Of a stretch of 64,000 bases of DNA, positions 28,901 to 41,861 are shown piece after piece. The notes beneath the pieces were generated by a model, which saw nothing but the letters and a program-made list of their open reading frames with translations, searched no databases and was not told where the DNA came from. The translations under genes were made by a program, and so were the position numbers. This stretch comes from Toxotes chatareus (taxonomy: Eukaryota; Chordata; Actinopteri; Toxotidae): NCBI GenBank assembly GCA_016801885.1, contig CM028901.1, positions 6,842,783-6,906,782 on the forward strand. The letters run 5' to 3'. Positions within the stretch are counted from its first letter, which is position 1. Each line of letters opens with the position of its first letter.

Positions 28901-31900
28901 TTACCCACCCAGTTTCACTCTCCTGCACTTTTAGCCCTGCTGACCCCTACTGTTGTGCTGAGCTACTACACCCACGCTCACTTACAAGCAACTGTTGACC
29001 ACCTACGTGGGCTGTATTTTTCCTCTCTCAGTTACGCAGTCATCGCGTTTGGCTGTGCCAGCTGCCCAAAGATCACTTGTGGACGCGAGGGGTGTGGGAC
29101 AGAGTTCTGCTACCACTGCAAACAGCTGTGGCATCCCAACCAGACATGTGACACGGCGCGGCAACAAAGGGCCCAGAACCTCCGGCTGAGGAGTTTCAGG
29201 TCCTCCTCCCTCAGCTACAGCCAAGAGAGCGGAGCTGCAGGTAATTTATAAATAAGTTCCTTCATGCAAATGCACACAGACTGAACAGGCCAGTTTCTTT
29301 GGTATTTACACACAAAACAAAATAATAATCACACACATCTGCGCCTTCAGCACACCCATCACCTTTTTTTAGCCTCATAGTCACGCACAGATGATTTCAC
29401 AGTACATAACACGCACTGTTAACATTCAGCAAAAATACAGCATGTAAAATGCTTCTCTCGCTTAACCTCAATCAACCTCCGCTAGGTGATGACATCAAGC
29501 CGTGTCCTCGTTGCGCTGCCTACATCATCAAGATGAATGATGGGAGCTGTAATCACATGACCTGTGCTGTCTGCGGCTGTGAGTTTTGCTGGCTCTGCAT
29601 GAAGGAGATCTCTGACCTGCACTATTTAAGGTGAGATGAACATACAGTTGATTTGAAAACTGCTTCTTTGTCCATTTTATCCGCTGAGTTTGAGTTCTTT
29701 TACATTAGTTTCATTATTCACTATTCACACTCTCTCTCTCACACAGATATTTTCTGTCTCTCCATTATCCCTCACAAATCTTCTTCTCTCTTTCTCTTCC
29801 ATCCTCCCAGTCCGTCAGGCTGCACATTCTGGGGGAAGAAGCCCTGGAGCAGAAAGAAGAAGATCCTCTGGCAGCTCGGCACACTGGTGGGAGCGCCCGT
29901 TGGCATCGCCCTTATTGCCGGCATTGCCATTCCTGCAATGATCATTGGTATCCCAGTCTATGTGGGCAGAAAGGTGAGGGCTACCACCAGTCAGCTAAGG
30001 AATAATATGTAATTGCAGCAGTCAAAACCAACAGCTTAATGAGACAAGTGGAATTAAAGAGGGCGGAGGAGACACTGAATAAAGGCACCCATCAGTGGGT
30101 GTAGTTCTTCGTTTTTTTTAAGAGACAGACCAAAGGATTTTCTGTGGTTTCGGAGTCATATCTTCCCATAATGTGATTTAATTTTCCCCCCCTCAGATCC
30201 ATAACCGCTATGAGGGTAAGGACATCTCCAAACACAAGAGGAACTTGGTAATAGCTGGCGGTGTGACATTGTCTGTGATCGTGTCGCCTGTGGTGGCTGC
30301 AGTCACTGTTGGTAAGAAAGAAGTGTTTTTCTCTGTTTTCCCTCTTGTGTGTCTCCACTTCACCATCTGTTTCTCAGCTACATTTAAATTATTCACAAGG
30401 CTTTTCTCTGTGAGTCAGTAGTAGAATGCAAGTACTGTATAAAAGCATCATCTGGGGAAATTGGCTCAAAACATTTGTCACATGCCATCTTTCTGCTTGG
30501 GAACTTTTTTTTTTTTTACAGTGTTTTGGAAAGGAATATGTTGTATACTGGATTGGCAGTTTACCATTGAACCACAATAAAACTTGCCACTGTCTAAGTG
30601 TGTGTTTACATTGTGTTGTGTAGGCATCGGTGTTCCCATCATGCTGGCTTACGTCTACGGAGTCGTCCCGATCTCACTGTGTCGGAGCGGAGGCTGTGGA
30701 GTGTCTGCTGGCAATGGCAAAGGGGTGCGAATCGAATTTGATGATGAAAATGACAACATAGGCAGTGGGGCTGCAGCCACAGGCAAGTATCTGATCAGCT
30801 GACTTGGTAAAATGAAGAAAAGAAAAATACAGGAAGGCAAAGTCACTTTTTTCATTGTATGACACAGTAAGTCTGCAAAATACAAGATGCAAAACTACAG
30901 GCCAAAGAAGGCTGATACACAATGAAACAATGAGGTTAAAAAGAAAACTACAAACCCAGGGATGACAGTAAATCTGCTTCTAAGTACATGTAATTAACCA
31001 AACTGTAGACAACAATATGTGTTATTATACACAACATTTTCACATCAAGGTCTAACACAGAACCTGAGTATCTGGAAAACACCAGCAGTGTTTTTTATAG
31101 CAGCCATGGGACAAGTGGTTTTGGTCTGTGTTTACACTCATACTTTTTCCAACTCTGTTTGGCATGTAGAAGTACACCTGCATCCATCAGCGCCCTTTGT
31201 GTGTACAAACAGATTATTCATAGCCCGTGAAATGCCAAAACAGTTGACGGGAGTCGCAGACAAGTGTTTGATGGTGTGATGGTGTGAAATGACTGGCGTG
31301 CGGTGTCAGTGGTTTCTCCTGTCAGCGGGGTGTTTGTCAGAGTGATGGCCGCATGAGGTCGAGCGCGTCTTGCTTTCATAGGAGGTGCTGAAGGAAAGGG
31401 ATTGTATTTCCCACGGCTTCTGTCAACACTGTGAGTGATAATTAGGAATCCACAGGACAACAGGGACTCTGACTTTCCCAGGAACATAAGGTGTGAGACA
31501 TGATGGCACTTTTTTCACACCTCAGAATTCATCAGTCATATTATGCCTCTCAAGCAGTCACTTCTTTTGCATTATCACACTTGGTAAAGTAGCAGACTTT
31601 GATCGAGGACCCTGGGTTCAAAGTTATTTTATCAGACACAACCTTCTGCGAATGTAATAAAATGACAAAATCCTTCTTTTCTGTCCCCGCTCTTCTTCAC
31701 AGACACAACCTCAGTGGCGGAGACGCGGCTCAACAACCCCAGCCTCGGAGACGGAGCGAGCGTCGGTGGTCTGACAGGCCTGAGCCTCAGTGTCAGCGGG
31801 AGCCACATGGAACGCTGCGGCATGAGCTCAGCTCAGCGGGACAATATGAGCGACAACGCCAGCACCACAGCCCTCGCAGGGACCAGCATCACTGGCAGCC

Positions 31901-33413
31901 TGTCTGGCAGCTGCTACAACAGGTGACGGACTGGTTCTGATTATCTCTGCTTTGTTATAAATGTTTATGGTTTCAATTACAGCCAGAAAACTGTTCTGAT
32001 TGAACGATAAACATGATCTGGATCAGCACAAACGTTACCATGTCACCAGGAAAGAGTGCTGTGTGTTTAGCAAGAAAGTGGAGCATGTTGATGAGTTTGA
32101 GATTTTGTGTAATTAATTGTTTTTTTTCCCTCCTAGGATGGAAGTGCAGGCTGATGTCCAGAAGGAGCGCTGCAGTCTGAGTGGAGAGTCAGCCACCGTC
32201 AGTCTCGGGACTATCAGTGACAACGCCAGCACAAAAGCCATGGCAGGATCCATCCTCAACGCCTACATGCCTCTGGAAAGGTCAGCAGTCAGAGCAAACT
32301 CATCCTACGTGTTGCCGCAGCAAATTTATGACCTGTTTTCCCTTTTCACTGTCCCAGTTTTTTCTTGGACCTTTTGACCACAGGGCGTCTGTGGTCGAAT
32401 TGTTTAAAGGAAAAGCAGTATGTGTGTTAGTATTCATTGTGCTGCATGGCGTCTGCTTAGTGGAGAATGATGCTTGAAGCACAGCAAAATTCTTGTCATT
32501 TGTGGTGTTTGATTGTTCTATAATTAAAAGTCTTTAAATATGCATGTAGATACACGTGGATGACTTTTGCTGTGAGTTAAGTTTTATTTTATTTTGCAGA
32601 GACAATAGTCTGGAAGTACAGGCAGACGTGGAGTCCAAACAGGAGAAGGTGAGACACTGCAGTGGAAGCAGCAGCCTGGATGAAGCTAGCTGTAGCAGTG
32701 GCACTGCTGGCCTCAAAGGAGCTAACGGCGGCACATGCCCGTGCCCATGCCCCTCCGCGTGCTGCTGCACTCAGCACGACAACCACTGCTGCCCCTCGTC
32801 TCCCTGGTCAAAGGAGCCCTCCGCTTCAGGGGGCAAAAAGAGCAAAGGGAAGCTTTGGAAAAGAGCTAGCGGCAGCAAAGGCGAAACAAAAATTAATGAA
32901 ACACAAGGAGACATGGATGCTCAGCTCCTGGAGCAGCGCAGCACTAACTCCTCAGAGTTTGATTCTCCATCCCTGAGCGGCAGCCTGCCCTCTGTGGCCG
33001 ACTCGCACTGTAGCCACTTCTCATCAGAGCTCAGCTGCTCAGACCCTGAAACCTCAAGACCAGCTCACCCACCCTGCTCCTCCCTGATGGACCCACACTC
33101 TCATCATCCCGTCACCGCCTTCAATGACATCACCATCGCACCCTTGCCCGAGGTGGAGAACGACCGCCTGGAGCATTATCCGCCTCAGTGCAGCCATGCG
33201 ACCTTCACACACCACCATCTCCTGTCTGCATCTCCACCTGCTTCGCCAAAAGAGGGAAGTAGTGGGACTTATCTGTACATCAGCGAGGAGACTGTTGGCG
33301 CTGTCGCAGACACGGGGCCAGAGGAGGGCGAGAGCGTGAAAGAGACCACCAACAACACTGCAGTACAGCCTGTTAGCCCGATGAGGAAGCGCTGTATACA
33401 AACAGATATCTAA
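25929..33413 (+). CDS. rnf19a: E3 ubiquitin-protein ligase RNF19A (dorfin)
   Basis: RING-between-RING ligase that receives ubiquitin on a RING2 cysteine before passing it to substrate; membrane-anchored. Nine coding exons: 25929-26536, 29032-29240, 29486-29630, 29811-29973, 30197-30311, 30624-30782, 31703-31922, 32137-32280, 32600-33413. They total 2577 nt (858 aa; human 838). RING1 starts at Cys110 (CPLCLLRH). The IBR is in exon 2 and RING2 in exon 3, with catalytic Cys about 294 in GSCNHMTC. Two long hydrophobic segments follow (about residues 341-375 and 391-432), then a Ser-rich tail with two EVQADV repeats and DMDAQLLEQ. The start was chosen because upstream frame is stopped at 25791 and because MSSLH plus ERDL aligns with the internal Met region of human RNF19A. 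RNF19B was excluded by the N-terminus and tail. Exon 6 uses a GC donor. Confidence 0.96.
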
Positions 33414-35940
33414 AACAACTCTTCAGTCCTTCTGCTGTTGGCTTTGTCACCACTGCTAGCTCAAGTTAGCCTTATCACCTTATTTCACTCTTGAGCGAAG
33501 CAGCCGACTCATCTTTTGAAGCTGGTGATCAACTTTCAACAAGTTATACTACATTTTTTAATCTGCTGTGAAGGCAGGAATATTACGTGAATGTCAGTCT
33601 GTACAGTTACAGAGAGGGTCGAGGTCGAAGTTGGAGAGAGTAAAGTAATGAAGTAATCAGGAGCACAGTGAAGTCAGAGCAGATTGTGTGGTTCTGTAAT
33701 TCAGTGACAGGCACAGGCAGACGTGTGAAGCTGTTATTGAAGCCGCAGAAAGGCAGATAGAAGGTGGAGCTGAATGTATGTGGACAGGTGTAAAGCAGGT
33801 TATCGGTGTGGTGAGATACTACGGAGGGCTGTTCATCCATCCAGCTGTTATGATGATCTGCAGAGTCTGACATTGTCAGTCTGCACCCCTGAATGATTTT
33901 CTGAATCCAAACTCAAACCAGTTCTTACTCTTTCCTGATGCTTAGAAAAAGCAGAACTGATAAAGCTGGATAGGAGCAAGTAAAATGTCTGATATCCTTT
34001 TCAGTGGTAAATTGAGCTGCTATTATAAAGCATTACCTGTTCTCCTTTGTCAGACCTGCAAAAAATCTGGTTTTCGTGGGGGTTTGCGAGAATCAGGGAG
34101 GGAGATGTCATCACTGTGGTCCACCACTGTGCCACCACTTCATTCTGTGACTTCTCAATGGTGAGAAACACCACAGCTGAAGGATTGTTGAACCTTCTGT
34201 CAAGCATCTAAACCTAAGCAGGACCAGTCCTTACAGTAGCAGATTTTATTTTTCCATAATCACCTATAAAGAAGTGATTATTATTGCTTTTGTTTAAAAT
34301 GTGACCCGTTTTTTTGTGCTATGTGTTTGCCTATTTTTATTTTCCATTTTGGGAAAGTTGGTTTTAATGTTGAAGCCCTGTGTTGGGTCCAAACTTTTTA
34401 GTAAAAAAAATAATCAGGTGGGAATTCTGTTGCTTCCTTCATAACTACAGTGGATTTAAGTTGCCACCTTGCATTAATTAAGTCTTCACAAGCCCCTGTC
34501 TGCAGTGGTAAAAATATATATTTTTTTGTGTTTGCACCTCTGCAAATGTAAACCAAGTTTTCACTGCAGTTTTTAGAATATCGTTGAATTATGAAAGGTA
34601 TATAAAAACTTTTTTTTTTTTCAAATTTTGAAACTGTAGCATTTCTTAAATGTCATTGGGCTTGTTTTAGTTATCAGTCACTTAAACTGGAAAGCCATCC
34701 AAACAATGTATTTGCAATAAGAAAACTAAGCTTTTGAGTAACTTTACAAGAAGAGCAGATATTTCTGATCTACTTTATTTCAGAAATATGTTTGTTGTGC
34801 AATGAGAAACTCTTGTTGTATATTGGAGCACATACATTTCTCATTGGTTTCATATTCATTAGTGAATGTATGTTAATAATGTTACATTTGTGATTCTCCC
34901 TCAGTAATATCCAAATCAAAATATTATTTTTGATTCAGAGCTTTGGGTGTATTTTAACTACAGTATGTTTAAAAAGGTTGGTTCTCAATCCTCACAAATG
35001 CAAATAATTTAATATTTGTTGACCCACAGTGCCTTTTGGGGAAAAGCCCTTCATTAGTGTTTTTATTTTATTTTCATTTCCTCATTCTGTATGTCTTCAA
35101 ATGATAAACATAAAAATCATAAGTGAATGAATAACGTTTGCCTCATAAAATGCTTGAAATGCACGAAACCCGTAGCTCACCCTCCCTGTAGCTTGTTTAG
35201 CCAACCAAAGACTGCACTCAGGCCACTGAGGTTTAGACTACAACACTTGACAGAGTACGAAGGTACCTGAACCATTTCCTTGAAATCTACTTTAATACAC
35301 AATTACAGTTCATCCTATATAGCTGAAAAATGGCTTCTGTTGACCAGACAAGTCATGGCAATACAACATCGGATAAACCCTAAACCCTTTTTTGCTATAA
35401 AGTCATTTTTAGGAATAATAATTTGGAAAATCTTCCCCTTGAAGTAGGCAAAATCTGTTTATGTGCTGTATGAAGGTTAGTCAGCACGTGTTGGCAATAA
35501 AACCCTTCTTATCCAAAGCGATCAGCATCATGAGGATCTTGAGCAGCAGCTGCAGAGAATTTTTGCCCTGACCACAGACTGCTCTGTCGTCTCAGCCAGC
35601 CAAGCTCAGCATGAGCTGCCTGGGAGTAAAGAGCTGCTCATCACCAGAGTAGCTGTGTTGATGACTAACAGGAAGTTTTGGTGCAATTCAAAAGCCTCCA
35701 GCTGCAGGATATTCACACCTCGTTTATGTTCCTTCTGATGAGAAAAAAAAAGAAGAAATGCCTGTTTATTTCCTGTGAGTTTTATATTATTATTTGAAGA
35801 CTAGTGCCAGGTCTATTTTTTAACTTGGTCGAAAGCAGCATATGCTATTTGAAAAAGTATATATTTCCTAATTATTTGCTTTATAATGTGCATGTAAATG
35901 CATATCCTTAAACAATAAAATTCTCAATCAAGCTTTGCTG
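33414..35940 (+). other. 3'UTR of rnf19a
   Basis: AT-rich non-coding sequence after the rnf19a stop, without conserved frames. Poly(A) signals AATAAA occur at 35496-35501 and 35914-35919. The second is followed by a short T/GT-rich stretch, suggesting the main cleavage site near 35.94 kb. Open frames inside (for example minus 33607-33873) show no known motif. Confidence 0.65.
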
Positions 35941-36169
35941 TCTGTATATTTTGACATAAAAATGATTGTTTCGATTGTCATTCACATTTCATGCTGTCCT
36001 GTACAACTACTGTTGAACTGGAAAACCAGTGAGCAGCAGTTGTGGTTCAAGGAAACGATAACCTCTCTAATCCCTGGACAGAAACACATAAACTTAACCA
36101 GTTCATTCTATTTTAATAACCAGTTTGACTGGGAGTGATTCCTATACTTGCAGAAATGAAGTCACATTG

Positions 36170-36854
36170 AAGCATTCACATTACAGTTTATTATTTACAT
36201 TTGCATTCAGACTATTTACATACAGTACATGCTTTTACATTCCAAGCAGCAAGACAAAACAATGTCTGGAGTAATTAAGCCTCATATCAAGTGTGTTCAC
36301 TTAGGTGAATTTTTTATGCTTTTATTTTGACAAGAAAGAAAAAAAAAACAAGAAAAGGAGATAAAACAGGGATATATGATGGACAACAAACATCTTATCT
36401 TATCTAATACTATAAAGTACAATTGAAAAGCTGTGGCACATTGTTCTATACATTTACATTTTCTGTCTGTGTCACAGAGGGATATTTAAAATGTGTAAGG
36501 TGCTGCATTTTCAAAAGAAACAAACCTGCTCTCCCACACAGGTGATTTTAATTCCAGTTAATTAGCCCCCTGCTCAGGTTGAAACTTGGAGGAGCTGTAT
36601 GCTTGTATGCTGACCTGAACTCTAATCAGGTAAAAGAAGTGAAAACACCTGTGTAAGTGAACCCGCATCAGGGCTTTTAAAATGCAGTCAGGGTATATTC
36701 TAAGTGTAACTGGTAGAGTTGCTGTTCATTTGACTAAAGTGATGATGTTCTGCTTGTACGTTTAGCCATTTGACCTGATCATTTTTGAACTGTGTCCTAT
36801 TTTGTGGGAGGAACACCAGGCTGAGGATGGGCTACTTGACCTCCAGGACACTCT
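36170..36854 (-). other. Probable 3'UTR of the spag1-like gene
   Basis: Read on the minus strand, an AATAAA lies at 36187-36192. This is the expected position for the 3' end of the convergent spag1-like gene. No coding sequence is seen. The gap to the rnf19a poly(A) signal is only about 270 bases, so the two transcripts end tail-to-tail. Confidence 0.5.
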
Positions 36855-36863
36855 TCATCTCAA
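36855..36863 (-). CDS. spag1: Candidate terminal exon of the spag1-like gene
   Basis: A long pyrimidine stretch on the minus strand (about 36880-36905) is followed by CACCAG and then TTG-AGA-TGA, which would add Leu-Arg and stop in the phase left by the last certain exon (phase 0 at 38804). The result would be a protein of about 393 aa. A longer frame in the same place (ending LEVK) needs a different phase and was not used. The true last exon could lie elsewhere between 36.2 and 38.8 kb. Confidence 0.3.
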   Translation of the reverse strand: MR

Positions 36864-38803
36864 CTGGTGATTTTCAACCAATTGAAGTAGAAGAAAAAGA
36901 AGGAGAAATGTGATGAAGTTAAGTTTATCCAGACTGGGTGAGAAATGGCTTCCAAAGCACTACACATTCATCACTCTGTTTAAGGTTATGCGTCATTTTT
37001 GTTAAGGCGGAGTCTCTTGACTTTCAACCATGTGACAGAGCAGCCAGACACCAAGCTCTGTGAGATTATCAAATTGTTTTGCTTGGAGTCAGTTTATAGA
37101 AGAGAGTGAGGGGTTTTGTAAATACAATAAATATCATGATAATGGATTTCCTTGCCTTCAACCATGTTGTAGCTGGGACGGCACAGAGACTCAGACGTTA
37201 GTTAGTAGGAGACTTGCCAAACTTGAATTTTGCACACCTACACAGAAACGCACATACACTGTCATCCTGGTTACATTCAAGACTGAACCTGAGTCCAACA
37301 GTAAGTCTGAGAGTACATGACTAAATGACCTGCAACGCTAACTTCAGTAGCTGGATACTTATCTAAAACCAGTGAAGCAACAACCTCGTGATTAACAATG
37401 GGTTAAATAGGTTACAGCATCTCACTTCAGTCTAGAGGCCTAAAAGATAGACAGTTAGAGCTCTACAGATTAGAAGAGTTTATTAAACAGCGGTGTTGTC
37501 ACAGATTAGACAGAAATCTGCAGTGTTTTTCTCTTATAAAGCAAAAACCAACACTGTATAAGGATGATGATAATTGAGAGAGAGTTGTTGGCTTGTCTTC
37601 TTAAATTAGCAGCAGCTGTAATGACGAAGTGTAAACACTGATTATATTTCTTGTACATTAGCTGGAAATGGTGAAATCCTAGATACATAGGGAATGTACC
37701 AGATAATGACCTACTGACCTTGCTTGATCTTTCTGGGCCTTCCCTTCATGAACTCAGTGACTTATTTTGGAATCAAACTCAACATCTTTAAAACAAATCA
37801 AAGTAAAACTTCTAATCTTGGCATATTTCATCCTAACTGGTAGAAATCTCAATAAGGCACACATTGTACACTCTTTCTTTCCCCATTTTACTTCAACAAA
37901 TAACAGTGCTCGGCATCCTGGTACATGAATCTGTATATACAGTATTTTAGATCATATTGTTAATGTTTTGTAGTGCAAGCAGGTCAAGTACCTTGACATT
38001 AGCCTTTTTAGACAAAGCTGCCCATTATGTAAGGTTGTGCACTCGGGAGTTATGGAGTGGTTTGCACTCGTTGCAGATGGTGCAAAGCTCAAAAACTGGT
38101 CGTCCAAGGAGCCCGTCCTAGGAGTTAATGCCAGTAATTTCAGTTTTTACAGGTCATACTTACTCAGGTTGATGGATTTAAGTCTCTCTTCTCCAGAAGT
38201 GCTACAATACAGTACGAGTCCACACCTGTTTCATTCCTCTGCTTCTATATCGATCCACAAAGAGCCATCAAACCTGGAGGACATCGGCATAAGTTAGCCT
38301 CTTGGTGGTCTTATTTGTTCTATTTTTGCACAAGTGTGAGTTTCTATGTAATGTACTTTCCACCTTCAGTGAAATGAGCTGCAGTATCATAAACACAAGA
38401 ATTTCCCCAACAGCCAACATTAAAATAAAGAAATGCAAACCACACCTATATAGTGCCTATTAAAAGTATTCACCCACTTGGATATTTCCCCCTTTTATTG
38501 CTTTTATAAATGGAATCATGATCAATAAGTGACTGCATATTTATGCAATCACTTATTTTACAAAATATATTTTTAATTAATTGAAAGAAATGTAGAAATC
38601 TGTTTTCACTTTGACATTAAAGAGTTTTTTTTGTAAATTCTTGTCAAAAAAGCCAAATTATACGGACCATGATCCATTTATAAAAGCAATAAAAGGGGTG
38701 GTGAATATTTTTTATAGGTACGTATCAATGTATCAAGTGTGTGGTGAACATGAAGAGGTGTGTGTGTGTGGGGTTTTTTTTTGTGTGCATATAAATCTCT
38801 TAC

Positions 38804-39022
38804 CTTTGAGTGCGCAGCGTTGTCCAGCAGGCTCTGTCTCAGCAAGCTGGTCACCACTTCAAGCTCCTGTTCGGCCTCCCGAACATTTGGGTCCAGCTGG
38901 AGGACTTCTTGGAGGTCACTGGTGGCTGACAGATAGTCCTAAATTTGGGGTCATATGCCAATATAGACACACATAGAAGAAGAAATTTTGAGATAATTAG
39001 ATTCAAAACCTTTCTAATCCAA

Positions 39023-39061
<39 letters not shown>

Positions 39062-41791
39062 AAAAAAAAAAAAAAGAAATCAGAAGTGACAGGCACCTGT
39101 AAACCTTTGTAAGCCAGTGCTCGTCTGTAGAAGGCTTTCTTGTTCCCCGGCTCCAGTTGCAGAGCAGAGTCACAGTCCTGTTTGGCCTCTTTAAAGCGAT
39201 TCAGTTTCAAGTGGCAAATGGCTCTGGAGGAGAGTGAAGAAGAAGAAAAGGAGTCAAAAGGTGTCAACATGTCAGGATTCTGCTATTTGTAATTACATTA
39301 AGAACCAAACTACTAAATATATAATACTAAATATGCTCCAATACGCTCTTAACACTCAAAACACCTTCTACCTGTCACACACTGATACATCTTTGTTTTA
39401 TTTATATGGTTCTCTATTATTAATGCTCCAATCTGCAAACTCATCAGCTTCCCTTTATTTGCAGCAATAGAAGGAAATCTGTAACAACTGCAGGAAGACC
39501 AGGCTCCTATGGATATAACAAAGGCTTAAACTGTCCAACACAGTAGGTTTTTATATTTTTAAGATCCACGACCTGCTGAATCCTGCTTGAATGTTACATT
39601 TAAAACTACATCCGCTTCTCAATTTCACATTAAGCCATAAAACAAGATGCATTTAACTTCTCATTGTCCAGGAGTTAGCCAGTTAGAAAATGTGTTATTA
39701 AAACTGATAAAAGCTTCCCTCATCCTCACAAGCAAGAATACATTTGAGTTAAGCCACAATGATAACAGACAGACTGGAGCTGACACCTGGATGATTATGT
39801 GGTGCCCTCTACTGTTTTATTTCAGAAATATCATTGTTACACCCTAAGCTTTGGGACAGTCTGTCTGTAACATAACAAATGTGTGAACATGTAATGTCGT
39901 GAAAATGTACAATCTGGAGAAACTTGTTTGGGCCCTAAACTTTGGTTTCACTTTTTACACTCTAAGGAGCTGTTTTCTGACTCTGAGACAGAACTGCTCT
40001 TGTCTGTAGCTGCTGTTAAGTTGGTTATATGAACGCTTCGTATCATTTAGCTTGGTAGCAACATCCATGTGCAAGTCAGGTTTCAAGTTGCACATTAGGA
40101 TTGTATCATGCATACCTGTTTGTGTAGAGAGCACATTCGTCAGGTTTTATGGTGAGACATTCACTGTACTTCTCCAGAGCCTCTTGGAAGTGGCCTGCCT
40201 TGACCAGATCATTGCCTTTCTGTTTCAGTAAAATAAACTGGGCTTCTTTTCTTCTGGCTGTCGACAGAAAAATGTAATTTCACCCAAAATTCAATACTGA
40301 AACAGGTGATGGACAATGTAGTGACATTACAGCTGTTAAGAAAACACTCAATATCCTTTTGATTGGTCAACACAAATGGCAATACAGTTTAACAAGATTT
40401 CATGAGGAGTTCATTTTCGCAGTTAGAAGCTATGGATATGTTACACATGTCAGACTGTCTTGAATGTGTTTGTCTTTAAAGAAGCCTCTCGCTTCAGTTC
40501 AGCACACAAACGCTTTCAGGAGTGATGGATAAATCCATCAGTCTATCAGCAGCAGTCTGAATGAGCCAGAGGGGATGGGTCAACTCCTGCTTACAGAGCT
40601 CTCCACTGTGCTGAGAAAGCCACTACGTCTAATGACTCGGGAAAACACACACACACACACACACACACATAATCCCGTCCTGGCCTTTATCAAATGACCT
40701 AATTATTAAGTCTAAATTATTTATTATGTGCAACAAGCCAACTGACTCAACAAGGCGTCAAGGTAACACTTATCATGCTCATGTATGCGAAAAGGTTATT
40801 CTTCATCTGGCTGAGAGGACAGTAAAAACACCAAGTCTTTGGTCAGACTTTCTATTCCAAAAATTTCTTCATAACCCATGGATGGATTCCAGTTCATTCA
40901 CCACTCCAAATGTTAAAAATCAATCAATCATAGTCAGTCTTACCATAGTTTGCCTGTTTATGGACAGTGAAAATAAAACCATACACTAATAAAACCATGC
41001 ACTAGTGGGATGTCAAATATTTGGCGGCAGAATAAGCCCTCTGCTTTGGAGCAATAGGAAGCAAGAACAGTTACAACCATCATGAGAACCATATAATTTT
41101 TAATTTCAACATCAACAATAGCTCAACCACAGTTTAGTACTCAGTTATGTAAAGCTATTTAAAGTACAATGCTCTCTTGCATCAGCTTTGCACTGGAGAA
41201 TGGCAGTGTAAATGAATTATAAACATCCAACCAAGAAAAATTTTGAGTTTTATCACTGTTTTAGGAGACAGCTTATTAGATGGAATATTGTTTTATGCTG
41301 TTTTTATCTATGGATTTATTTTGTGGGTAATTATTTCCTGTGTTCTGGTAATCCTCATTAGTTTATTAGGATGGAAGTACTGTCCACTTGACTCACTATC
41401 TGTCTCCTCAGCAACAGCAGTGTGCTATTCTGAGATTAGCACTGTTCTATGTGCCATAGTTATTAAGTGTTCATGTGTATATATGTGTGTCTGTATATGT
41501 ACTGTCTTTTATCAGTGTAAGATTTTAATCTTGTATTTGGAATTTTTATGTTGGTGAATATAAATAGAACAATATCTTTGCTAGTGTGTATATATCTGTG
41601 TTTTTATAGCTACATACTACACTGCATATAATTAAATATATTTGAATGTATGATACATGTGGAGTCTTCTGGTTTGTGTGAGCAGGAGCAGCCTACAGGA
41701 AACCTGACCTGGATTGTTCCATTACAGCAGCACTACAGTCTGTGTAGATCGCCTTCTCCTCTGCATTATTGATTGATAGTCCACCCAGACA

Positions 41792-41861
<70 letters not shown>

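Noticed and set aside
32117..32377. Separate small ORF before the last rnf19a exon
   Set aside because: It is rnf19a exon 32137-32280 plus flanking intron, not an independent gene.
36840..36866. Longer last spag1 exon ending in LEVK
   Set aside because: Needs a phase that the certain preceding exon (phase 0 at 38804) does not leave, and an upstream stop lies in that frame.
38037..38297. 86-aa plus-strand open frame
   Set aside because: No known motif, antisense to the spag1-like gene's intron, no splice or poly(A) context.
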